In this document: positions 1 to 7,605 of the stretch, one piece after another
Position numbering within the stretch: the first letter of the stretch is position 1
Layout of the letters: each line of letters starts with the position of its first letter
Source: CAVPGH01 sp046726955
Lineage (GTDB): Bacteria > Acidobacteriota > Vicinamibacteria > Fen-336
NCBI GenBank assembly: GCA_046726955.1
Contig: JBKPBQ010000420.1
Span: 1 to 16,073, forward strand
Direction of reading: 5' to 3'
Length of the DNA: 16,073 nt
Made by a program: the position numbers and the translations under genes
Notes under the pieces: generated by a model
The model's input: only the letters and a program-made list of their open reading frames with translations
Databases searched by the model: none
What the model was told of the DNA's origin: nothing

Positions 1-1308
1 CTCGAGCTCGGAGCGCAGCACGACGTTCTTCGGCACCGCGACCTCGAAGAGGTGCAGGTTGTCGAGGATGAGCGCGTTCAGGTCCACGCTCGTGACCTGG
101 AAATGGCCGCGCCCCGAGTAGGCGAGCATCTGGCGCGTGAGGTCCGCCGCCCTCTCCGCCGCCCGCACCGCCTTCTCGAGGTTCGCGCGGGCCGGGCTAT
201 CCGCCGGAAGGCGCGACAGCCCGAGCGACGTCTGGCCGAGGATGGCCACGAGCAGGTTGTTGAAGTCGTGGGCGACGCCTCCCGCGAGGAGTCCCAGGCT
301 CTCGAGTTTTTGCGTCCGCCGCACGGCCTCCTCGGTCTGCTTGTGCTCCGTGATGTCCCGGCCGATGCCGATGATGCCGATCGTCTTCCCCCCGGCGTCC
401 CGATAGGGCGCCTTCGTGGTGAGAAGGGTGCGGGGTCCGCCCGTCGGAGAGGGGACGTGCTCCTCGAAGGTCTTGACCTCGCCCGTCTCCATCACCTCGA
501 GATCGTGCCCGCGGAACCTCCCCGCGAGGTCGGCCGGGAAGAGCACGCGATCGTCGCGTCCCAGGATCTCCTCCACCGTGCGGCCGGAGTTGCGGGCGAC
601 TGCGGAGTTGAGGAGGAGGTAGCGGCCCTCCGCGTCCTTCACGAACACGAGGTCCGTCGTGCCCTCGATCACGGCCTGGAGGATCGCATTCGCGCTCTGC
701 AGCTCGGCCGTGCGCTCCTGCACCAGCCTCTCGAGCGTCCCCCGCAGGTCGTCTTCCGCGCGCTTGCGCTCGCTGATGTCGCGCGTGATGCCGATGACGC
801 CGCGCACGTTGCCGTCGCGGTCGCGGAAGGGCGTCTTGGAGGTGATGGTGGTCACGTGCCGCCCGCGCGTCTCGTCCGTGAACTCGGAGGAGTGCGCGAC
901 GCCCGAAGCCATGACCCGGGCGTCCTCCTCCAGGAAGAACGAGGCGTGGTCGGGCGGGAACAGCTCCTTCTGGTGGTGTCCCACGATGTCCGCGACCTTC
1001 AGCTCGCGGAGCGCCGCGAAAGCGGAGTTGACGAGCAGGAAGCGGCCTTCCCGGTCCTTGACGAAGATGCCGTCCGAGGTCCCCTCGATGATGGCCTGGA
1101 GCACGTTGCGCTCCTCGCCGAGCCTCTCCTCGTAGCGGAAGAGGTTCCAGGCCAGCACCCCCGCCGCGAGGATGACCAGGACCAGAGCGGCGAACCCGAG
1201 GCGGTGCGCGGACACGGCACTCGCCCCGGTGATGCTCCAGACGCCGAGGGCGACGGGCAGCACGAACACCGCGGCGAGGAGGGCGAGGGCCCGGCGCCTG
1301 AAGGTCAA
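1..1308 (-). CDS. Sensor histidine kinase with two PAS domains, partial (3' end beyond window)
   Basis: This is the N-terminal 436 residues of a membrane-anchored sensor kinase; the reading frame is open at base 1, so most of the catalytic ATPase domain is missing. Two hydrophobic segments (about residues 6-25 and 36-55) are followed by two homologous PAS domains (about 68-180 and 208-322), each opening with a similar 'EGT(S/T)D..FVKD.EGR(F/Y)LL.NS' pattern. A dimerisation/phosphoacceptor helix then carries LLAGGVAHDFNNLL, with His347 the predicted autophosphorylated residue. The HDFNN form is typical of hybrid or PAS-type kinases of the HisKA family. I chose the TTG start because it overlaps the TGA of the upstream permease (TTGA), has GAAGG 7 bases upstream, and leaves a short N-terminus before the first membrane segment. 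The 4-base overlap implies translational coupling with the permease. Signal and partner regulator are unknown. Confidence 0.9.
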   Translation of the reverse strand, partial: MTFRRRALALLAAVFVLPVALGVWSITGASAVSAHRLGFAALVLVILAAGVLAWNLFRYEERLGEERNVLQAIIEGTSDGIFVKDREGRFLLVNSAFAALRELKVADIVGHHQKELFPPDHASFFLEEDARVMASGVAHSSEFTDETRGRHVTTITSKTPFRDRDGNVRGVIGITRDISERKRAEDDLRGTLERLVQERTAELQSANAILQAVIEGTTDLVFVKDAEGRYLLLNSAVARNSGRTVEEILGRDDRVLFPADLAGRFRGHDLEVMETGEVKTFEEHVPSPTGGPRTLLTTKAPYRDAGGKTIGIIGIGRDITEHKQTEEAVRRTQKLESLGLLAGGVAHDFNNLLVAILGQTSLGLSRLPADSPARANLEKAVRAAERAADLTRQMLAYSGRGHFQVTSVDLNALILDNLHLFEVAVPKNVVLRSELE

Positions 1309-2570
1309 GCGACCGCCTTCGGACGGGTCAGGGCGGCGAGCGCCACTCCGGTCACGACGGTCGCCGTCGCCACCGCGAGCTCGCGCGCCGTGCCCCCGAA
1401 GGTGACGAGCACGAGGCCGACGGCGAGGGTGGGCAGGGCCAGCCACGCGTGGCCCGGGAGAAGGCCGCGCTCGCGGCGCCGGGCGAGGACCACGAGCGCC
1501 GCTGCGGTGACGCCGAACTGCATGAGGACGGCCATGGCGGACAGCGCGAACAGCTCGGACAGCTCGCCCAGGTTCACCATCACCGTCACGATCGCCCAGG
1601 TGACGAAGAGCGCGCGCAGGGGAACGCCGGTTGCAGCCTCCCGATCGAGCCCGAAGAGCGCGCGCTCGCCCGCGGCGAGGGCCGAGAGATACCGCGGCGT
1701 GGTGACCATCATGCCCAGGCAGATGCCGAGCGCGGAGACGCTCGTTCCGATGGCGACGCCCCTCGACAGCAGCGGTCCGCCGTGGACGGCCGCGGCGTCG
1801 GCGAGCGGCGCCTGCGACTCGGCGAGCGCGGGCAGCGCCGAGACGCACGCCCAGGCGAGCCCCACGTAGAGCACGATGGCCACGAGCAGTGCGCCCACCG
1901 TCGCGAAGGGCACGCTCCGCGAGGACGAGCGGACGTGCCCCGCGATCACGGGCACGATCTCGAAGCCCTGGTAGGCGAACATGACGGTGAGGCCCGCGCG
2001 CAGCCAGGCCGTGGCCGAGGCCGCCGCGTCGCCCGCCGGCGCGGCCGGCCCCTTGAGGAGGAAGGCGGCGAGGAGGGCGACGAGGGGCACGAGCTTCAGC
2101 ACCGTGAGGGCGGTCCAGGTTCGCGCGGAGATGCGGATGCCCGAGGCCACGAAGAGGGCGAGGGTGGTCACGAGAAGCGTCGCTCCGATTCTCCGGGCCG
2201 CCGGACCTTCGAGGCCGAGCGAAGGCACGACGGCTCCCGTGAGGCCGACCATCACCGCCGACGTGCTCAGGAAGGCGCTGACGTAGGCCACCCAGCCCAC
2301 CACGAACGACACGGCGTCGCCGAAGGCCGCGCGCGCGAAGACGACGGGCCCCCCGTCCACGTCGAAGCCCCGGCCGAGCACGGCGAACGCGAACGCGGCG
2401 GGGAGGAGCGCGATGCCGGTCGCGGCGAAGGCGAGTATCGCCGCCGCGCCGGGAGCCTGACGCGCCACCACCGCCGGCGCGAAGAAGATCCCGACGCCCA
2501 CGATCCCGTTGACGCCGAGGGCCAGGAGCTGAAGCTTCCCGACCGGCCTCGACGGAGCGGTCTCGTTCAT
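1305..2570 (-). CDS. APC-superfamily amino acid/polyamine-type permease
   Basis: This is a 421-residue, very hydrophobic protein with about 12 membrane segments. It resembles the amino acid-polyamine-organocation superfamily, secondary carriers that import amino acids or related amines, usually with protons or by exchange. The first segment has the glycine-rich unwound motif GVNGIVGVGIFF (about residues 19-30), and the sixth has FAYQGFEIVPVIAGHVR (about 208-224), equivalent to the family's 'FAY.G(W/F)E...(N/V).AGEV' motif. The length fits the family. I chose the ATG at 2570 over an in-frame TTG at 2606, because the TTG version adds only a short charged extension and begins almost on the stop codon of the AAA+ gene upstream. 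The stop overlaps the start of the histidine kinase gene, so transport and sensing are probably coexpressed. Substrate cannot be told from sequence. Confidence 0.9.
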   Translation of the reverse strand: MNETAPSRPVGKLQLLALGVNGIVGVGIFFAPAVVARQAPGAAAILAFAATGIALLPAAFAFAVLGRGFDVDGGPVVFARAAFGDAVSFVVGWVAYVSAFLSTSAVMVGLTGAVVPSLGLEGPAARRIGATLLVTTLALFVASGIRISARTWTALTVLKLVPLVALLAAFLLKGPAAPAGDAAASATAWLRAGLTVMFAYQGFEIVPVIAGHVRSSSRSVPFATVGALLVAIVLYVGLAWACVSALPALAESQAPLADAAAVHGGPLLSRGVAIGTSVSALGICLGMMVTTPRYLSALAAGERALFGLDREAATGVPLRALFVTWAIVTVMVNLGELSELFALSAMAVLMQFGVTAAALVVLARRRERGLLPGHAWLALPTLAVGLVLVTFGGTARELAVATATVVTGVALAALTRPKAVA

Positions 2571-2607
2571 CGCGGGGAGTTCAGCACGGCCCTTCGCCCG
2601 ATGCAAA

Positions 2608-4923
2608 TCACCCGCGCGCGGCGGGGATCACGTAGACCCCGCCCTCGTCGTAGGCGACGGTCCAGGCGGGATGACGGTTGATCTTGCCCTCGAGGATCAG
2701 GTTGGCCACGGGGGCCTGCACCAGCCGCTCCACCGCGCGGCGCACCTCGCCCGCCCCGCGGTCCGCGTCGAACCCGGCCTGGGCGATGAACGCCTCGGCC
2801 GCGGGCTCCACACGGAGCACGACGCCGTGCTCGCGGCGGATGGTGTCGATGAGCTCGTCGAGCAGCGGCTTGGCGATGCGCAGCGCGTCCTCGGGACGGA
2901 GCGCGCGGAAGACGACCTGCTCGTCGATGCGGTCGAGGAGCTCGGGCTGGAAGAAGCGGCGGATCTCGTCGAGCGGCGCGTTGCTGGCCGTGCCCAGGCC
3001 CGAGGACAGGACGAAGATGGAGTGGCGGGCGTCCGCCAGACGCCCGCGTCCGTCCGTGAGCTGTCCCGTGTCGAAGACGTGCAGCAGAAGGTCCACGACG
3101 TGAGCGTGGGCCTTCTCGACACCGTCGAGGAGGACGACGCCGTAGGGCCGGATGCGCAGCCGCGTTCCCAGCCGTCCTTCCTCCTCGTGCCCCACGTAGC
3201 CGCGAGGCGCGCCCACGAGCCGGGTCACGCTGTGCTCGTCGCCGTACTCCGACATGTCGAAGCGGGCGAGGGCCTCGGGTCCTCCGAAGAGGTACGACGC
3301 GAGGAGCCGCGCCGTCTCCGTCCGCCCCACGCCGCGGGGGCCGAGGAAGAGGAAGACCGCGAGGGGCCGTCTCGGGTCGCGCTTCTCCGAGTGCGCGAGG
3401 AGGAGGCGGCGGGAGATGCGGGCGACCGCCTCGTCCTGTCCGACGATGCGCGCCCGCAGGTGCGTTTCGAGACCGGCGACGCGCGAGCGTCCGGCGCCGG
3501 GGAGCGCGTCGGCCACGAGCTCGAGCGGTATGCTCATCCTCTCCGCGACCACTTGCGCCACCGCGCGCTCCGTGACCCGCCCGGTAGCCGCGGGACGTCC
3601 CCGCGTGGGAGCCTCCTCGGGCGCCGGCCTTCCCGGAATCGCCACCCGCGAGCGGGCGGCCGCCGCCTCCACGACTTCCAGGGCTTTCCGGGGCAGCCGG
3701 CGGTCGTGGTCGAAGCGCAGCGAGAAGTCCACGGCCGTAGAGAGGGCCTCGTCGTCGAAGCCGACGGCGTGCTGCTTCTCGAGGCGGGGCGCGAGGCCGC
3801 GGAGGATCTCCACCGTCTCGTCGCGCGTCGGCTCCTCGACGTCGATCTTCTCGAAGCGCCGCTCGAGCGCGGGGTCGGCCTCGAGGTGCCGACGATACGC
3901 GTCGGGGGTCGCGACCACCAGGAAGCGAAGGTCGGCCCGCGCGAGAGCCTTCCGCAGCACATCCGCGAGCGGTCCGCCGTCCACGACCGTCTGCCCGGTT
4001 CCGAGCACCGCGTGGAGATCGTCCACCACGAGCAGGACCTCGGGGTGCGCGCTGGCTTCCTCGAGCGCCGCCCCGAATCGTTCCGCCGCGGGTGCGCCGT
4101 CGCGGACGTCGGCGCCGATGGCGTCGGGGAGGAGCTCCACGAGGCGCCGGCCCACGACCGCCGCGTCCTTGCCCTCGGCGGCCCTCGCGGCGAGGGCGAG
4201 GACGATGGCGCTCCGTCCGACGCCGCGGTCGCCGACGAGGACGGGGTTGTTCTTGGCGGAGCGGGTCAGGACCTGCAGGATCTGCTGGAGCTCGGTCCGC
4301 CGGCCGACGAGGAGCGGAGGCTCGACGCGGGCCACGAGGGCGGTGAGGTCGCGCCCGTAGCGGTCGAGCTCCGGTGTCGCCGACTCGGCCGGCGCGTCGC
4401 GGGGGGGAGCGGGATCCTCCGCCGGCACGGGGGCAGAGCGGGCGATCACGAGCGCCTGCTCTTTGAGCGACTCCAGGCTCGCGCCGAGGTCGCGTACGGG
4501 CTTGGAGACGACGGGGTCCGGGTCCTGGGCGAGCGCCGCCATTAGATGAAGACACGTCACCTCGGTGCCGTTGGCGAGGAGGGCGGCGCGGTAGAACGTC
4601 TCCTTGCAGGCGCCGCTGCGGCCCACCGGGCGATCGCCGTGGCGGTACGTCCCTTGTCCCAGCCGATCCCGGAGAGCGCGGCGGAGGGCGGTGGCTTCGA
4701 GGCCGGCCCGCGTGAGCGCCGCCTCCACCCGATCGGATTCGCGCCGCACCGCCTCCGCGGCCTCGGGGGCGAGCGCCCGCTCGTCGCGAGCCGCGAGCAG
4801 CTTCTCCAGGCTGCACAGGCCGACGAGGAGCAGCGCGTTGTCGATCTGGGGATGGCGGGCCCGCGCCGCTTCCGCCGCCGCGACCTTCCAGGCCATCTCG
4901 GCCGCGACCGAGAGCGCCCCCAC
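2608..4923 (-). CDS. Clp/Hsp100-like double AAA+ protein with degenerate ATPase motifs
   Basis: This 771-residue protein has the layout of ClpA/ClpC-type unfoldases: a Clp N-terminal helical domain (about 1-160), a linker, a first AAA+ core (about 200-425), a short linker without the coiled-coil M domain of ClpB, and a second AAA+ core with Clp C-terminal lid (about 470-760). Key residues are altered. Walker A is GDRGVGRS (231-238) and GPRGVGRT (528-535), with Arg for Lys both times. Walker B is VVDD (299-302) and LLDG (598-601), with Glu missing. In core 2, sensor-1 Asn is Gly642 and sensor-2 Arg is Gly725. Retained are LERRF (353-357), the GYVG pore loop (575-578) and the ELLDRID arginine-finger region (661-667). 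The first-core pore Tyr and a ClpP-binding IGF/L loop are not seen. I infer a weak or inactive ATPase, perhaps a scaffold or adaptor. GTG start at 4923; ATG at 4896 is an alternative. Confidence 0.9.
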   Translation of the reverse strand: MGALSVAAEMAWKVAAAEAARARHPQIDNALLLVGLCSLEKLLAARDERALAPEAAEAVRRESDRVEAALTRAGLEATALRRALRDRLGQGTYRHGDRPVGRSGACKETFYRAALLANGTEVTCLHLMAALAQDPDPVVSKPVRDLGASLESLKEQALVIARSAPVPAEDPAPPRDAPAESATPELDRYGRDLTALVARVEPPLLVGRRTELQQILQVLTRSAKNNPVLVGDRGVGRSAIVLALAARAAEGKDAAVVGRRLVELLPDAIGADVRDGAPAAERFGAALEEASAHPEVLLVVDDLHAVLGTGQTVVDGGPLADVLRKALARADLRFLVVATPDAYRRHLEADPALERRFEKIDVEEPTRDETVEILRGLAPRLEKQHAVGFDDEALSTAVDFSLRFDHDRRLPRKALEVVEAAAARSRVAIPGRPAPEEAPTRGRPAATGRVTERAVAQVVAERMSIPLELVADALPGAGRSRVAGLETHLRARIVGQDEAVARISRRLLLAHSEKRDPRRPLAVFLFLGPRGVGRTETARLLASYLFGGPEALARFDMSEYGDEHSVTRLVGAPRGYVGHEEEGRLGTRLRIRPYGVVLLDGVEKAHAHVVDLLLHVFDTGQLTDGRGRLADARHSIFVLSSGLGTASNAPLDEIRRFFQPELLDRIDEQVVFRALRPEDALRIAKPLLDELIDTIRREHGVVLRVEPAAEAFIAQAGFDADRGAGEVRRAVERLVQAPVANLILEGKINRHPAWTVAYDEGGVYVIPAARG

Positions 4924-4973
4924 TAGGGACGCATCCTGCGGCAGCAGTCGGCCGAAGGGGCCATCATGGCGCC

Positions 4974-4979
4974 ATTATG
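4974..4979 (-). promoter_or_regulatory. Possible -10 element upstream of the AAA+ gene
   Basis: The only substantial gap in the leftward gene run (4924-5046) holds CATAAT on the minus strand, five of six matches to TATAAT, about 50 bases before the GTG start of the AAA+ gene. No convincing -35 hexamer lies 16-18 bases upstream. The perfect palindrome ATGGCGCCAT (4966-4975) overlaps the edge of this element. It could be an internal promoter, but the evidence is one hexamer only. Confidence 0.2.
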
Positions 4980-5046
4980 AAGGCGCCGCCGCCGCTCCGC
5001 CCGCGGTGGGGCCCGCCCGTGTGACCGTTCGTACAGGCGGATCGGG

Positions 5047-6156
5047 CTAGGTCTTGAGCGAGGCCAGCCGTGCGCGGGCGTGCTCGATCTGCGCGGAAAG
5101 CGCGGGCTCCGCGTGCTCCAGGAACCACCGATACGACCGCGCGGCTTCGGGACGGCGGCCCAGCTGATCCTCCGCGCAGGCCTTGCCGAACCGGGCCAGG
5201 GCGTTCTTGCTCTCGTCGGCGAGCGCGGCTTCGAACGCGGCCAGGGCGTCCGCCGACCGCCGGGCCTGGAGGAGCGCCCATCCGCGGCCGTTCCGCGCCG
5301 CCGTGTTCCCGGGGTCGAGGCGAAGAGCCTCGTCGAAAGAGGCGAGCGCCAGGTCGTCCTTGCCTTGGCGGGACAGCACCGTGCCCTTGCCGTTCCAGAG
5401 CCGGGGATCCCCGGGGTCGCTGCGGAGGCCCTCCTCGTAGCACGACAGGGCCGAGCGCGACTGGCGCATCTCCGTGAAGCAGTCCCCCTTCAAGAGGAGC
5501 GCGGTGGCCAGGCCCGGCAGGAGGACGAGCGCGTGGTCGAGGGACTCCAGGGCCTGCGGGAACTTTCCCTCGGCGAGGAACCCGCTCGCCTGCGTGAGGA
5601 GCGTGTGGGCGGACCGGGGGGCCGGCTTCTTTCCCTCGGCTTCGAGCTGCTTGGCCGCGCGGCGGGCCTCGCCGAGATACTTGGCGGGCTCGGAGGCGCC
5701 GAGGCTCATGTACTCGCGGAACGAGGCGAGGGCGAGCGCGTGTCGGCCCATCCGGTTCTCCATCGCCCCCTTGTTGAGCCACGTGCGCGCGAACCGCGGC
5801 GCGACCTCGATCGCCCGCAGCGCGGCCTGCAGGCCCTCGTCGCGCTGTCCCGTCTCGAAGAGCGCGTTCGCCTTGTTCATCCAGGCTTCGACGTACAGGG
5901 GACTCTTCTCGAGCGCGCTCTCGAAGCAGGACAGCGCGTCCCAGAATCGGCCGGCCGCGAAGTGCTCGCCGCCCTTCTCGTTCCACTCCCGCGGCGTTTT
6001 CGGCTTTTTCGGGGCGGGCGCTTCGCGAGCCGGCTCGTGCTTCTTCCGCTTCGGCGCCGCGTGGTGGTCGCCGCCGCGCTGCGGCCGGGAGCAGACGGGA
6101 CAGACCCGGACGCGATCCGAGATGAGCGCGTGGCAGGATGGGCAGCGGACGAGCAG
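5047..6156 (-). CDS. Zinc-ribbon and TPR-repeat protein
   Basis: The frame encodes a short N-terminal zinc ribbon, CPSC then CPVC separated by 10 residues (Cys5, Cys8, Cys19, Cys22 counted from the CTG at 6156). A basic and proline-rich linker (about 24-52) and about eight tetratricopeptide repeats to the C-terminus follow, for example LWNGKGTVLSRQGKDDLALA and ARNGRGWALLQARRSADALA. No signal peptide or membrane segment is seen, so it is probably a cytoplasmic protein-interaction scaffold. Start choice is difficult. The first ATG is at 5880, which would remove the zinc ribbon and the first repeat, and no ATG, GTG or TTG lies in frame upstream of it. The best candidate is CTG at 6156, 22 bases after the ATP-grasp stop, with GGGGAGG 10 bases upstream. 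If CTG is wrong, the 5' end may carry a sequence error. Its function is unknown; it sits between the ATP-grasp and AAA+ genes on the same strand. Confidence 0.8.
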   Translation of the reverse strand: MLVRCPSCHALISDRVRVCPVCSRPQRGGDHHAAPKRKKHEPAREAPAPKKPKTPREWNEKGGEHFAAGRFWDALSCFESALEKSPLYVEAWMNKANALFETGQRDEGLQAALRAIEVAPRFARTWLNKGAMENRMGRHALALASFREYMSLGASEPAKYLGEARRAAKQLEAEGKKPAPRSAHTLLTQASGFLAEGKFPQALESLDHALVLLPGLATALLLKGDCFTEMRQSRSALSCYEEGLRSDPGDPRLWNGKGTVLSRQGKDDLALASFDEALRLDPGNTAARNGRGWALLQARRSADALAAFEAALADESKNALARFGKACAEDQLGRRPEAARSYRWFLEHAEPALSAQIEHARARLASLKT

Positions 6157-6166
6157 AGGCTTACCG

Positions 6167-6173
6167 CCTCCCC
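6167..6173 (-). promoter_or_regulatory. Ribosome binding site supporting a CTG start of the zinc-ribbon/TPR gene
   Basis: GGGGAGG on the minus strand lies 6 bases after the ATP-grasp stop codon and 10 bases before the CTG at 6156. It is a strong Shine-Dalgarno match in front of a frame that has no canonical start, so it argues that translation begins at or very near 6156 and not at the ATG at 5880. Confidence 0.45.
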
Positions 6174-6178
6174 GGCGC

Positions 6179-7525
6179 CTAGGGGTGCGGCTCGACCAGG
6201 AACGCCGGCACCTGGCCGCCGCCGGAAGTGACGTTCGCGAGCGAGGTCCCGGAGAGCCGGGTCAGGAAGCCCTCCACCTCGCCGTCGAAGACATAGGGGT
6301 CGAGGTCCACGACGAAGTCGCGGAAGCGAAGGTCGGGGGCGAGCTCGGGGAAGGACTGCTTGAGCAGCTCGACCTTCTCCTGCACGACGTACGACGCGCG
6401 CAGTGCGGTGGCGAGAGCGGCCTCCCATTCCGCTCGTGTCGTCTCCCACCCGATGAAGACGCCCTTGCCGCCGTACTCGTCGTTCGGCTTCATCACCAGG
6501 CGGTCGCGATTCTCGAGTATCCAGGCGGGAAGGTCGATCGTCTTCCCGTCGTGCGTCGTCTTGCCTTCCTGGACCCGTCGGGTCCAGGGAACGTGGGCGC
6601 GGATGGCCGCCCGCTCCTCGTCGGTGAAGTGCTTCTGCAGCGCGTCGTCGGTCAGGACCGCGAAGATCGCCTTCTTGTGGATCGGCTTGCAGCGGAAGGG
6701 ATTCACCATCACGGCCGCCCGGTCGCGGACCGCTTCGTAGAGCGCTCGCACCTGCGCGCGGCGCTCCAGGAACTCGTTCACGAGGAGTCGCTTGTACACG
6801 ATGTCGATCGTCCGTCCCTCGTGGCGGAGCCGTCCTCCCTCGTACGTCAGGTGCCGCGGGTCGCAGACGAGCGCGGGGCAGCCCCTCGACTCGAACTCGC
6901 GGGCGACGAGGTGGTGCTCCGTGCGCGTGGGCACGTCCTCGTAGTCCGCGACGGCGATCGTGGGTTGCTCCGCCTTCCCTCCGGCCTCGCGGTAGCAACG
7001 CAGGAGCGTCTCGAGGAGCCGCTCCTGCGTCCGGAAACGCCGCAGCGTGTAACGCTCCTGGAACTTCCGGACGACCGGGAGCTCGAGGAAGACGTCGGCG
7101 AGCGCTTCGGCGTAAGCCCCGCCCGCCGGCGTCTCGGCGTTCAGCTCCACGAACTGGTAGGCGGAGGTGGTGAGGAAGGAGTCGAGGCGGGAGAGCGGCG
7201 AGGCGCGAGAGTAGCCCGGGTCGATCGCCGCCAGCTCGCGCTCTTCCGGCAGGAGATCCACGAGGTCCCAGAGGCCCTCGCCGAGGACGCGCTCCACCTT
7301 CTCGATAGCCCGGAAGATCCCTCGGCACACCCCGCGGATCTGGTCGTAGACCCCCGCGGAGACGAGGTTCGGGCGGGGGAACGAGCAGAGGACGCGCCCG
7401 CCGAACGTGATGCCCGAGGACCGCATCTTCTCCAGGAAGTTGGCCTCGAGCTCCTCCCGCAGCGCGCGGTCGTCCCGGAGGAGGGCGTGGTAGTCCGCGA
7501 TCGCCCGCTCGGTCACGGGATCCAC
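6179..7525 (-). CDS. ATP-grasp-type ligase family protein (circularly permuted/glutathionylspermidine synthase-like)
   Basis: This 448-residue soluble protein resembles circularly permuted ATP-grasp proteins, a group that includes glutathionylspermidine-synthase-like enzymes. These join a carboxylate to an amine or thiol via an acyl-phosphate. Visible motifs are VELNAETPAG (126-135), MVNPFRCKPIHKKAIF (273-288), LVMKPNDEYGGKGVFIGW (343-360), which has the ATP-binding Lys346 and a glycine-rich loop, VVQEKVE (380-386) as the adenine hinge, and RFRDFVVDLDPYVFDG (400-415) followed by LANVTSGGG (429-437), likely metal and phosphate ligands. The substrate cannot be assigned. It starts with GTG at 7525, and I see no strong Shine-Dalgarno site. 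It is divergently oriented to the DRE-TIM gene and leads the run into the zinc-ribbon/TPR gene after a 22-base gap. Confidence 0.8.
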   Translation of the reverse strand: MDPVTERAIADYHALLRDDRALREELEANFLEKMRSSGITFGGRVLCSFPRPNLVSAGVYDQIRGVCRGIFRAIEKVERVLGEGLWDLVDLLPEERELAAIDPGYSRASPLSRLDSFLTTSAYQFVELNAETPAGGAYAEALADVFLELPVVRKFQERYTLRRFRTQERLLETLLRCYREAGGKAEQPTIAVADYEDVPTRTEHHLVAREFESRGCPALVCDPRHLTYEGGRLRHEGRTIDIVYKRLLVNEFLERRAQVRALYEAVRDRAAVMVNPFRCKPIHKKAIFAVLTDDALQKHFTDEERAAIRAHVPWTRRVQEGKTTHDGKTIDLPAWILENRDRLVMKPNDEYGGKGVFIGWETTRAEWEAALATALRASYVVQEKVELLKQSFPELAPDLRFRDFVVDLDPYVFDGEVEGFLTRLSGTSLANVTSGGGQVPAFLVEPHP

Positions 7526-7563
7526 GGACCGAACCCTACCAGCCGGAGATGCAGAAGGGAAGC

Positions 7564-7572
7564 TGCTATGAT
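7564..7572 (+). promoter_or_regulatory. Candidate extended -10 promoter for the DRE-TIM metallolyase gene
   Basis: TGCTATGAT is an extended -10 element (TGn followed by TATGAT, five of six matches to TATAAT). It lies 33 bases before the ATG at 7606, in the divergent spacer between the ATP-grasp and metallolyase genes. No clear -35 hexamer is present, as is common for extended -10 promoters. It is followed by a purine-rich run (7576-7595) that supplies the ribosome binding site, GGAAG ending 10 bases before the ATG. Confidence 0.35.
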
Positions 7573-7605
7573 CGCGGAAAGGGAGGGAAGGGAAGTCCCG
7601 CTCCC

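Noticed and set aside
52..1869. Long plus-strand open frame across the kinase and permease genes
   Set aside because: It is antisense to clear PAS, His-box and membrane-segment coding on the minus strand; its translation is a low-complexity Arg/Glu/Asp-rich sequence typical of GC-rich shadow frames.
2571..2606. TTG start of the permease at 2606
   Set aside because: It adds 12 residues not expected in the family and lies against the AAA+ stop; ATG 2570 directly precedes the conserved N-terminal region.
2671..4545. Long plus-strand open frame opposite the AAA+ gene
   Set aside because: It mirrors the codon pattern of the Clp-like gene, has no recognisable domain, and the opposite strand has unmistakable AAA+ motifs.
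4966..4975. Palindrome ATGGCGCCAT in the gap before the AAA+ gene as an operator
   Set aside because: Ten-base palindromes rich in GGCGCC are expected by chance at this composition, and there is no second copy nearby.
7549..7605. ATG 7549 as start of the metallolyase
   Set aside because: GGAG abuts the ATG with no spacing, and the added 19 residues are low-complexity and would include the likely promoter and ribosome binding site.
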